Shown piece after piece: positions 9,602 through 18,119 of a stretch of 59,660 nt of DNA (positions are counted from its first letter, which is position 1; every line of letters begins with the position of its first letter). This DNA comes from Bacteroidota bacterium (GTDB lineage: Bacteria > Bacteroidota > Bacteroidia > NS11-12g > UBA955): NCBI GenBank assembly GCA_947496065.1, contig CANMBF010000013.1, positions 1-59,660 on the forward strand, given 5' to 3'. The position numbers were made by a program, and so were the translations under genes. The notes under the pieces were generated by a model that saw nothing but the letters and a program-made list of their open reading frames with translations, was not told where the DNA came from and searched no databases.

Positions 9602-9770
9602 CCAATCCTTGATATCTTTTGAAAAAAGATATTTTAAGATTGGTTATCCTGAACCGTGATATTTTCCAGCATGGAAAATATCTCTGGTTCAGGGTACTCT
9701 TTGTTTCTCTCCTCCTTTACCCTCAAGCGCAGCATCCCCATGGAAAATATCTCTGGTTCAGGTTACGCTT
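9602..9770. repeat. Intergenic hairpin cluster with a duplicated 3' arm
   Basis: Hairpin A pairs 9602-9607 with 9638-9643 and 9612-9620 with 9624-9632. Hairpin B pairs 9648-9655 with 9686-9693 and 9659-9668 with 9672-9681. Both have an outer stem, an asymmetric internal loop and an inner stem. The 23-bp 3' arm of B (9671-9693) is repeated exactly at 9740-9762, so the 5' arm of B could pair with either copy. AGGGTA (9691-9696)/TACCCT (9718-9723) and AAGCG (9725-9729)/CGCTT (9766-9770) are additional stems. The cluster lies between two convergent genes and may act as a bidirectional terminator. Confidence 0.8.
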
Positions 9771-12592
9771 TAATTCATCTTCGTTATTTTCGTTTTATAT
9801 ACAATCGCATCGTTGCTCATTACTTGCAGGAAGTAAATACCCTGACCTAAATTTTCGGTGCCATCTAATAGGAATAGCGCATTTGTGAAGTCGGTGCCGC
9901 CAGGTTTGTTCATCGTATAAACTGTTTGACCATATTCGTTAAATATTTGGATGGCGATTTGTTTGTTCGTGCTTGTTGGCGAATTGATATTAACGTTGAT
10001 ATTGCCTGTAAATGGATTGGGGAATACTTTGTAAACGGTCTTGTCAACGCAATCTAAATTAATCGGCACTATGGTGCGTTTTGTATTGTCGATATTAATT
10101 GAGTAGAAGCGGTACTTCACATTTTCAGCTTTTAACTTATCAATCGATAATTCGAATTCTTGACGACCGACACCCAAATTATTGAAATCAGATTTAATAT
10201 TGCCCAATGAGGTCCATGTTTCGCCATCATTGCTGGAGTATTCGATACCGAATGAGAAATGCTCTTCGGTTGGTGTTAAGCTCCATCTAAAATCAATGAC
10301 ACCATCTTTTGTGCAATTGCTTTCCAATGACAAATCATTTAAAGGCAAAGGCATAAGGATATTCATTGTATCCATAATAAAACAACCTGTGGTAGGGTCG
10401 GATACCTTTAAAGCCAAGTAACCTGTTGAAAGCATTGCTTTGGTTGTAGTTGGATTCGCCAAAGTTGAATCGTTTAATGATACGCTTGGCAACCATGCAT
10501 GTTCGATGGATGCACAACTTGTACAGGCTCCCGAAGGCAATGCCCCTACAACAAAAGTAGCTGGTGGTGAAGATACATCAGGACCGGCATTACTAACTGG
10601 CAACTCATTGAATGTTAACATGGCGGTATCGGGATTGTTACAACGGCCAGAAACCGAAGTGATGATGACTTTAACTGGCACGCCATAATCTGATACAACA
10701 GGTTCGTAAGTCGCGGTTGGTAAGGAGGTATTAATTGTGCCATTACCATCGGTTGTTGAATACAAATCATCCATAATAGAAGGCGAGCTTACCGTAATAT
10801 TAACAGGTATAAGGCCGCAAACATTGTTATTTGGGATGTTTAAGGTTGAAGTAAAACCTGGTGTTACTGTTATGGTATCTCTGGTTGTAGCTCCGCATCG
10901 GTCGACATAGGTGATAGAATATTTAAATGTGGTTGGTACCATCAATCTTGTAAAAGCTTTGATATTTTTGGTTGGTCCGAAGATGGAAGTTTTATTAACG
11001 ATAGCAGTGTCATTACACTGGGCTGCAAAATCTGGAAATACAGGGAATGTAGGTCTCTGACCGCTGGAATAGGTATGTCTTCTTACCCCGTTAATCCAAA
11101 TTTCGATCCTTCTGTTACTTAGTGTTCTAAATTCTATGACATCACTACCAGTATAAGTGCCTAAAGAAGCCTGCACTGATCCATTATAGTATGCAGTGAT
11201 AATACCACCGTTGTAATAGATTGAGTGTGTCATATCATTGTTATTACTTACATTGTTATTGTTAATGCCTACAAAGAATTTTTTGGTAGATTTATAGTCG
11301 ATATTGTAGCGGACAATACCACCAGCCAAAATGGAATCTTGACCTATTGCTCCATCGCTATTGCCGATAACCCAACCTGAAGTGCCAATTTGGCTTTTGT
11401 TGAGTACCGTTCGAGCTGAAGGTGATTTCCAGAAGGATTCTTCATAAAAATTATCACAAGGTTTTAGGATAAGTAGGCCATTGCTGAGTGACATGGTGTT
11501 ACCATTTTGATTTCTCACAGTCGTTACGGTAGTGGTTCCGAAATCAAGGGTATCACTGTAACAGTCGCAATAATTGCGGGGCATCTTTGGTATGTTATCG
11601 TGTGGGTCGGCATTTAATTTTTTGATAAAGATGGAGTCTCGAATGTGCACCGATGTACAGAAGTTTGAGAAATCAGCCTCCGCATACACCCAACCTGAAT
11701 CTGGCATGCTTATTTTAGCACTGTCGAGATTGGTAGCACCAATCACCAAAGAGGATGGTTTCCAATTGACATTTGATCTAACAACAGGACAAATAATGGT
11801 ATTGGGTTTTAAATATAATGTCGTTGAATTGGTGCAATAAAGGTTTAATTTATCGGCATCAATAACATCATTAACCATGATTTTGCTAATGGTAGGTTTG
11901 GTGGTATCACCACATATTACATCGAAGTAAGCATAAGCATAGTGCCCGAGTTTAATACAATCGCGTGTGAATAAACGTACTTCAATGGTATCGCCAACGA
12001 AACAAGCAAAATTTAAGACTTCCTTGGCCCAACCCACTGATTTACGAACACTGGAGGTGTCTTTGAAATTACCAACATTCCAAACATACGGGGCATCGGC
12101 ATTGCCACAAAAGAAGGCCCCTTTTAAACAATCTAATTTTTGGCCATTAACATATATTTCATAGCCGAATCCTGGCGCTTCGATGGTTGCTAAATTTCAA
12201 TAATTGTGCGCAATTTCCGAAACACCGCGACTGTAGATAGTTAATTTGTCTGATAAACTATCGATGACATATTTTCTGTAAACTGTATCGGCAGTTGCTT
12301 TGATACCTGCATTCCCAACTCTTGTTAGATAAGTGCCACAAGCAGGATCTGGTTTGCTGATAGTTCCTAACCATCTATCAGTGCTACCGTAACTTGCGAT
12401 TATTGGACTCAAACCTGGTTTGTAATATCTTCTGCTACCAGGGGTTATAAAATTACTATCTGTAGAAGTACTCCAAGGACTGAATACACCATTTTCAAAT
12501 CCAAGGTTAGAGGGACACTGGCCAAATAAGTCGCCAGTAGATGTTAGGGCCAATAATACCATGACCATAACGGTTTTCATGCTAGTTCGCAT
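9770..12592 (-). pseudogene. T9SS-secreted protein interrupted by an in-frame TGA
   Basis: Two open stretches on the minus strand, 12592-12200 and 12196-9770, are in the same frame and separated only by TGA at 12197-12199. Together they would encode about 940 residues. Part 1 has a signal peptide (MKTVMVMVLLALTSTGDLFG) and LGFENGVFSPW. Directly after the stop the reading continues plausibly (NLATIEAPGFGYEIYVNGQK, then DTIEVRLFTRDC and GHYAYAYFDVICGD), as in Bacteroidota adhesin-like proteins. The far end has VFPNPFTGNINVNI and GIYFLQVMSNDAIVYKTKI, a type A T9SS sorting domain. HNY-stop-NLA suggests TGG (Trp) changed to TGA. It could be a true pseudogene, a phase-variable allele or a sequence error. 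No regular SECIS context is expected in this family. Confidence 0.85.
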
Positions 12593-12617
12593 ATTAAAAT
12601 GAATTAAATGGAACTGG

Positions 12618-13130
12618 TTATAAACTATATGAATTCGACCAAATAACGTGTTGACCGTTAATTGTACCTGAAATTCTTACGACAAATGATGTAGCTTCAT
12701 TTGTGCGGTTTTCGGTCGCAAATGAAGTTTTATAATTGCCGAAAGGTGGCAGGTAGTCGAGCCCGAAGCCAACAAACTGTGGTCCGTATACTTTTTCAAT
12801 TGTATTTGGAACCTCTGCGTTGTTGAGCGTTTGGGAGATAGATTCTGTATTTAATGAATACCCCTTTAGATAGGTTTCTATAAAAAATGGGGTAATTGCC
12901 TCTAATTGATTGTTAACAATCTCTAACTTTAGCAAACTGTCGGGCGTATGAACAAACGATATTGTGAAGGCATTCTTCGACAATACAATTGTTGAATCCT
13001 CTTGGTGCTGCGCTTTTACTAGAAAGGCAAAAGAGCTGAAGAGAACGACCAGCAGCGTAGATTTCCTGGTCGGAAAATTCACAAAGGAATCTTTGTAAAT
13101 CTTGTTTAATGCGTAAATGTTGTGTTTCAT
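12618..13130 (-). CDS. Secreted protein of unknown function
   Basis: 170 residues. A hydrophobic segment STLLVVLFSSFAFLVKAQ near residues 24-41 looks like a signal peptide with cleavage after KA. It is preceded by an unusually long basic N-terminal stretch, so the true start may be internal, although no later Met precedes the segment. The mature part is beta-rich with no motif I recognise and no sorting domain. It lies 25 bp upstream of the broken T9SS cargo gene on the same strand, so the two are probably co-transcribed. Confidence 0.65.
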   Translation of the reverse strand: MKHNIYALNKIYKDSFVNFPTRKSTLLVVLFSSFAFLVKAQHQEDSTIVLSKNAFTISFVHTPDSLLKLEIVNNQLEAITPFFIETYLKGYSLNTESISQTLNNAEVPNTIEKVYGPQFVGFGLDYLPPFGNYKTSFATENRTNEATSFVVRISGTINGQHVIWSNSYSL

Positions 13131-13565
13131 AGTTTAGTTAGTTTTAGTATGTTTTATTTGAGGTGATCGGTTAGTTTTTCATGCGTATATTTTTAGGTTT
13201 TTAATCTCATTAAGTATATAATCCTATCGATTTCAATAACTTATACTCAAGTATACAAAAGAATTCAATGCGATTTCCAAAAGTTTGAAAATTTATGTAA
13301 AAAGCAGATTTACAGCACTTTATTTTTTACCTGTTCGATTCAAATTGTGCAATAATTTGAAATTTTAGGCATTTCGATTAAAAATTATTTTTTTTCTAAG
13401 CTTCAGAACACATCTACATAAAAATTGACTGGAAAATTTTAAATAACAATAAATCAATAGTTTACGTATTTATAGAGGGCCTCAATTAGTTTTTAGTACT
13501 AAATTTTTGCGGCTTCTTTAGGGTAAAATTGTCTTTTAAATCAACATCGGGACAATAACAAAGCC
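13131..13565. other. 435-bp AT-rich intergenic region
   Basis: No gene, tRNA or clear hairpin is seen. It is very AT-rich and contains homopolymer runs near 13380-13395. It separates the TPR gene's 3' end from the unknown secreted gene. Promoter elements for the latter are probably here, but no perfect TAnnTTTG box is positioned convincingly. Confidence 0.6.
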
Positions 13566-15080
13566 TTAAGCGCCGATTCTTTTTAGGCCACTTTTGGCCT
13601 TTTGTTCAATGCTGTTAACGTATTCCTTGTTTTTTGGAAAATCAGCAATGGCCTTGTTGTAATACAACTTAGCAGATGATTTATTATTTAAGTTTTCATA
13701 AATGTTTGCCATCTGTAAAGCTGAATAGGCTGCATAATAATAGGATTCTTTTTGGCCTAAAGTAATTACTTTGTCGTAAAGTACCAATGCGCTTCCATAG
13801 GCTTTGAGTTCGTGTTGAACACGTGCTTTTCTGTAATTAAATTCAAGTAAATGCTTCGTATTAACAAGTGTATTAGGCTTAATTTTATCTAATTTATCTA
13901 ATGCCTGTTGAAAGTAATGCCCATCAAATAACAACCGTGCTTCCAATAATTCATTTGGCCATTTAATAGGGTCTAGGGCTTCATTTAGTGCTTGTTTGTC
14001 TTCTTCTTGGTAGGTCTGTCCATATTTGGTACAAAGTGAGTAGTATGTGGTGGCAGCAATGCCGTTACCCGCAATTAACTCGGACCAGGCCAGATATCTG
14101 TAAGCCGACTTAATATAATTTTTACCTTTAAATTTAACGGTAAACATTTTTAGATGGATATTGGCCTCGGCATCTAATTTTCTTAATTTGGCCAAGCCTA
14201 ACATATATTCCATGTAATAAAATGGCAAAGCTAAAGCATGGTATGGTTTAGCATTCAATATGTTAATCTGTTCTTCGTTTTTGCCTGCATAGCCAGCAAT
14301 GGTCGCCCGCATATAATTTAATAAAATATAGTTTTTATAATCGGCAGTGTAGGGTGTAATGGTGCGCCAAGCTTCTTTCGATTTTTTTTGAAAATTATGC
14401 TGCAGTAGAGCGTAAATAAAGGCACTTTCAACCTTTAGCCACTGGTGCTCCTTGTCATTAAGATCTGATTCTAGATAAAGTTCAATTTTCTTTAAGCCTT
14501 CTTCTAAGTTACCTTCAAAACCCAATAAATTGCCAAGCCACGTATAATTTTTAGGAATAGCACTGAACAATGCACTAACCATACCCGAATTTTTGTTGTC
14601 GGGAAGGAAATTAGGAAATAATTTTTCGTTTTCTTTCAAAAGTGCATTGGCCAGTTTAATATCATTGCCCCCAGAGAAGTTATCGTTCATTTTTAACCGC
14701 ATAGCGGCCCTGTGCAAATACATATCGGATAAGATAAAACGATACCAAGCATCTTCAAAAGGTTGCGATTCTACCGATTTGATGAGGGCTTTCCAATTGC
14801 CCTGTTCGTGCTTATAATCGGTTTCATTTTCAGAAATAAAAAGGCCAATATATAAGCAATATTCCTGCAGCCAAGGAATGGCTTGATTATCTGGCGTTTT
14901 CGTTTTTTCCTCTAATAATATTTGATTGGCTTCGCTAATGCGCAGTTTATAAAGCAAAGCTTGGGCTCTTAAACATGGTTCGGTCATTTTAAAATAGGCC
15001 TTTGCCTCTGCTAAATTAATCAGCATAAAAAAAAGAACACCTAATAAGATGTTCTTTTTCAATATGGCTTTAAAAAGCAT
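13566..15080 (-). CDS. Exported TPR-repeat protein
   Basis: 504 residues. The N-terminal signal peptide is LLGVLFFMLINLAEA. The rest is helical with tetratricopeptide-like repeats, clearest near the C-terminus (YAAYSALQMANIYENLNNKS followed by AKLYYNKAIADFPKNKEY) and around residues 390-430 (DGHYFQQALDKLDKI). There is no lipobox or enzymatic motif, so it is probably a periplasmic or envelope scaffold. It starts 9 bp after the zinc-ribbon gene and looks like the last gene of a Nif3/zinc-ribbon/TPR operon. A terminator-like hairpin lies within its first codons. Confidence 0.8.
   Translation of the reverse strand: MLFKAILKKNILLGVLFFMLINLAEAKAYFKMTEPCLRAQALLYKLRISEANQILLEEKTKTPDNQAIPWLQEYCLYIGLFISENETDYKHEQGNWKALIKSVESQPFEDAWYRFILSDMYLHRAAMRLKMNDNFSGGNDIKLANALLKENEKLFPNFLPDNKNSGMVSALFSAIPKNYTWLGNLLGFEGNLEEGLKKIELYLESDLNDKEHQWLKVESAFIYALLQHNFQKKSKEAWRTITPYTADYKNYILLNYMRATIAGYAGKNEEQINILNAKPYHALALPFYYMEYMLGLAKLRKLDAEANIHLKMFTVKFKGKNYIKSAYRYLAWSELIAGNGIAATTYYSLCTKYGQTYQEEDKQALNEALDPIKWPNELLEARLLFDGHYFQQALDKLDKIKPNTLVNTKHLLEFNYRKARVQHELKAYGSALVLYDKVITLGQKESYYYAAYSALQMANIYENLNNKSSAKLYYNKAIADFPKNKEYVNSIEQKAKSGLKRIGA
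15030..15059 (-). terminator. Terminator-like hairpin inside the start of the TPR gene
   Basis: A 10-bp perfect stem (15050-15059 with 15030-15039, 10-nt loop) is followed on the minus strand by further T residues (complement of 15027-15029). It overlaps the signal-peptide codons of the TPR gene, just beyond the zinc-ribbon stop at 15090. It could terminate part of the upstream transcripts or be a chance result of KKN/VLFF codons. Confidence 0.4.
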
Positions 15081-15089
15081 GAGATGCTC

Positions 15090-15890
15090 TTATTTAGTAG
15101 CTTTAAGGGTTCTAACTCTGCGTTTAGGTTTTTCCTCCTCTACAATGATTTCACTCACAATACCTGTAACTGCATTGTCAACTAAAATTCTACCGCAGTG
15201 TTCGCAGTCAATAATTTTAAAATGTTGTTTGATATCGCTTTGTCTTTGAGGTGGAATTTTAGAAAAACAACCACCACAACTGCCTCTCATGATGGGCGCT
15301 ACAGCAATACCGTTTTTAACATTTTTGCGTATTCTCTTGTAAGCCTTAATCAAACGATCGGTCACTTGTTTTTCAAGACCAACACGCTCTTTTGTTAATT
15401 CTTTTTCTTCAACTTCTGTGTCGCCTACAATGGTTTTAAGTTCTTTCTTTTTGAAATCTAAATCCTTCTTGCGGCTTGCTATATCTTCTTTTACAGCATC
15501 TAAACCAACTTTTTTGTTGTCTATGTGTAAATGGGTCTCTTTGATTCTTTTTTCTGCAGCTAAAATTTCCAAACCTGCAATTTCGAGTTCTTTATTTAAT
15601 GCTTCGAATTCCCTGTTGTTCTTAACGGCACTTAATTGCGCTTTGTACTTTTTTTCAAGTTCTTCGAATTGTTTGATTTTAGCTTTGTAGCCTGCAATCT
15701 CACCTTCGTAATTCTTGATTTCAGTTTGCATGTTTTCTAATCGGGTTTCTAAACCAGCAATTTCATCTTCCAAATCATCAACTTCCATTGGTAATTCACC
15801 TTTTAACAAGTTTAACTGGTCAATTTTAGAATCGATTTCTTGTAATTCCCAAAGGGCCTTCAGTTTTTTTTCTATTGATATATCTACCAT
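15090..15890 (-). CDS. Coiled-coil C4 zinc-ribbon protein (CT398/HP0958-like)
   Basis: 266 residues. Residues 5-180 form a long coiled coil rich in Lys and Glu. The C-terminus holds a zinc ribbon with the Cys pairs in GSCGGCFSKIPPQ and IDCEHCGRIL. This is the architecture of the DUF164/CT398 family; the Helicobacter member HP0958 works in flagellar gene control, but that role does not transfer to this organism. It lies 3 bp downstream of the Nif3-like gene, a pairing common in Bacteroidota, and is probably translated from the same mRNA. Function here is unknown. Confidence 0.87.
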   Translation of the reverse strand: MVDISIEKKLKALWELQEIDSKIDQLNLLKGELPMEVDDLEDEIAGLETRLENMQTEIKNYEGEIAGYKAKIKQFEELEKKYKAQLSAVKNNREFEALNKELEIAGLEILAAEKRIKETHLHIDNKKVGLDAVKEDIASRKKDLDFKKKELKTIVGDTEVEEKELTKERVGLEKQVTDRLIKAYKRIRKNVKNGIAVAPIMRGSCGGCFSKIPPQRQSDIKQHFKIIDCEHCGRILVDNAVTGIVSEIIVEEEKPKRRVRTLKATK

Positions 15891-15893
15891 GGT

Positions 15894-16991
15894 TTATTTA
15901 AAATATTGAATTGGATTTGTATTTTCTTTGCAAAAAATGACCGCAAAATTAGGGTATTTTTCTTTAATTTCCTTGAAAAATATCTCTAAAGTGTAAATTT
16001 CAGACTCATAATGCCCTATATCACATAGCATATATTGATTTTCAACATCAAAAAATTCATGGTATTTGATGTCAGCAGTGATATAAGCATCTGCTTTAAT
16101 TTGCTTGATATTTTGAATTAAAAAACTACCCGAACCACCGCAAATAGCAACCGTTTTAATGGGCTTTTCGAAAGCTGTATGGCGAACCACTTGAAGGTTC
16201 AGTTTCTCTTTGATATACTTCAGAAATTGCTTGCTATCCATTGGTTTTGTAAGGTCGCCATAAATGCCAGCACCAATCGTTTGATTGGTGTTGTTGATTT
16301 GAATGAGGTCATAGGCAACCTCTTCGTATGGATGAATAGCGCGTACATTGGACAAAGTGCTTGCAATCAAATGCATTGGTAGCAATACTTCAATTTTAAT
16401 TTCTTGTATATTTTCGCGTTGGCCTGGCGTGCCAATTTTAGGATTACTAGTCAGTGCTGGTTTAAAACTCCCATTGCCTTGTGATTCAAAACTACATTCA
16501 GAATAATTGTTAATATGTCCTGCACCACTTTCAAAAAGTGCATTTTTGATGCTTTCGGCATTTTCTAATGGGGCATAAACCAATAGCTTGCAGATGGTGT
16601 CAAGTTTTGGCTGTATGATTTTTAACCGGCCTAATTCAAGTTTTTCAGCAATTTTGGTATTGACCCCATTTTGCAACATGTTATCCAGATTGGTATGCAT
16701 GGCATAAATGGCCACATTGTGTCGAATGGCTTTTATGAGGGTGCTTTCAACATAATTTTTACCATTTAATTTTTTTAAACCTTTAAATACAATTGGGTGG
16801 TGCGCAATAATTAAATTACAATCCATTTCTATCGCCTCATCGACAACCCTTTCAGTACTGTCAAGGCAAAGCAATATACCCGTTACCGCCATGTCCGAAT
16901 TTCCTACAATTAAGCCAGCATTGTCGTAATCTTCTTGATAGTGAAGGGGTGCAATCTTCTCAATTAGCGATGTAATGTCTTTAACCTGCAT
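15894..16991 (-). CDS. Nif3-like dinuclear metal-centre protein
   Basis: 365 residues, of the NIF3/YqfO family, which forms hexameric toroids with a two-metal site. Metal-binding motifs are visible at both ends: NLIIAHHPIVFKGLKK and AMHTNLDN in the N-terminal half, and DIGHYESE near the C-terminus. The length and the central segment fit the longer YqfO type with an inserted PII-like domain. Annotations such as GTP cyclohydrolase I type 2 are not firmly proven. It is the first gene of a run with the zinc-ribbon and TPR genes. Start ATG 16991; a perfect -7 box lies 17 bases upstream. Confidence 0.9.
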   Translation of the reverse strand: MQVKDITSLIEKIAPLHYQEDYDNAGLIVGNSDMAVTGILLCLDSTERVVDEAIEMDCNLIIAHHPIVFKGLKKLNGKNYVESTLIKAIRHNVAIYAMHTNLDNMLQNGVNTKIAEKLELGRLKIIQPKLDTICKLLVYAPLENAESIKNALFESGAGHINNYSECSFESQGNGSFKPALTSNPKIGTPGQRENIQEIKIEVLLPMHLIASTLSNVRAIHPYEEVAYDLIQINNTNQTIGAGIYGDLTKPMDSKQFLKYIKEKLNLQVVRHTAFEKPIKTVAICGGSGSFLIQNIKQIKADAYITADIKYHEFFDVENQYMLCDIGHYESEIYTLEIFFKEIKEKYPNFAVIFCKENTNPIQYFK

Positions 16992-17007
16992 GTGAATTTT
17001 AAAAAAG

Positions 17008-17015
17008 CAAAATTA
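17008..17015 (-). promoter_or_regulatory. -7 box upstream of the Nif3-like gene
   Basis: TAATTTTG on the minus strand, a perfect TAnnTTTG. The ATG is 17 bases after it. Confidence 0.55.
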
Positions 17016-17067
17016 GGGGATTGCATTGATTACTATTCTTTCGAAAATAATTATGCTTCAAAAATTA

Positions 17068-17075
17068 TACTTTTG
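17068..17075 (+). promoter_or_regulatory. -7 box upstream of lpxK
   Basis: TACTTTTG, a perfect TAnnTTTG, 27-33 bases before the candidate lpxK starts. It forms a divergent promoter pair with the Nif3 box at 17008-17015. Confidence 0.55.
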
Positions 17076-17101
17076 CATCTATCAAAGCACCACTAAAATA
17101 T

Positions 17102-18109
17102 TTGCTAATGCCATTTGGTTGGTTGTATGGTTCTATCACATCGCTCAGAAATAGACTTTATGATAAGGGTTTATTGAAGTCCTATCAATCTGAATTAAAA
17201 ACCATCGTGGTTGGTAACTTGCAGGTTGGGGGTTCGGGCAAAACGCCTCATACTGCCATGCTGTATCAATGGCTTTCAAATTATTACAAGGTTGGTATAT
17301 TGTCGAGAGGTTATGGTCGAAAAACCAATGGTCTCATAGTAGCAGATGCAACATCAAATGCAGAAACCATAGGTGATGAACCTTCTTGGTACCATCGCAC
17401 ATTGTCCAATGCTTGCGTTGTGGTGGCTGAACAACGAAGTCTTGGTTTAAAGTATTTTGAAAAGAATGGCACCGAGCTCGTGTTATTAGATGATGCCTAT
17501 CAACACCGAGCTGTTACCTGCAATCTTAATATTTTATTGTCTGATTTTAAATTGCCCTATTTCAACGACCATGTGATGCCTTACGGTCGATTGAGGGAGT
17601 GGAAAACAGCTGATAAACGGGCACACATCATCATCATTACCAAATGTCCAACCAACATCAAGTTGGAGCAAAAAATTGAAATGATACAAGCGATTAATCC
17701 ATTCGATTATCAGCATGTTTTTTTTACAGGCATTAAAGCCCATAAGCCCTTTGTTTTAAAAGGTTCGGCCGATTTTGATTCCGTCAATAACGGGCGTTTA
17801 ATTGCCATGAGTGGTATTGCAAATCCAGCGAGTTTTACGGCCCAATGTGAATTGTTAAACAAAAATATTGTACCCTATAGCTTTGTTGATCATTATGATT
17901 ATAAGGCCGCAGACATCTCAAAATTATTAAAGATGCTTGGTCAAAATGATGTGGTGATGGTAACGGAAAAAGATGCTTCAAAATTATTGAAACCCGCATT
18001 ATTGAAACTAATTCCCGACAATCAATTCTTTGTGTTGCCTGTAGAAATTTATTTCTTGTTCAACGAAGAAGAGCGGTTTAAAGCAACCGTAAAATCTTAC
18101 CTAAAGTAA
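17102..18109 (+). CDS. lpxK: Tetraacyldisaccharide 4'-kinase
   Basis: Phosphorylates the 4' position of the lipid A disaccharide at the inner membrane. An N-terminal hydrophobic anchor (LMPFGWLYGSITSLRN) precedes the P-loop VGNLQVGGSGKT, then SRGYGRK and LDDAYQHR, all diagnostic of LpxK. 335 residues is slightly short. The start is either TTG 17102 or ATG 17108: homologues usually begin with a few more hydrophobic residues before PF, which favours the TTG. It ends 10 bp before the stop of the convergent topA. No other lipid A gene is nearby. Confidence 0.93.
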   Translation: MLMPFGWLYGSITSLRNRLYDKGLLKSYQSELKTIVVGNLQVGGSGKTPHTAMLYQWLSNYYKVGILSRGYGRKTNGLIVADATSNAETIGDEPSWYHRTLSNACVVVAEQRSLGLKYFEKNGTELVLLDDAYQHRAVTCNLNILLSDFKLPYFNDHVMPYGRLREWKTADKRAHIIIITKCPTNIKLEQKIEMIQAINPFDYQHVFFTGIKAHKPFVLKGSADFDSVNNGRLIAMSGIANPASFTAQCELLNKNIVPYSFVDHYDYKAADISKLLKMLGQNDVVMVTEKDASKLLKPALLKLIPDNQFFVLPVEIYFLFNEEERFKATVKSYLK

Positions 18110-18119
18110 AACACTAGCC

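Noticed and set aside
12197-12199. TGA read as selenocysteine
   Set aside because: The family has no known selenoprotein, there is no supporting hairpin evidence right after it, and other genes here use TGA as a normal stop.
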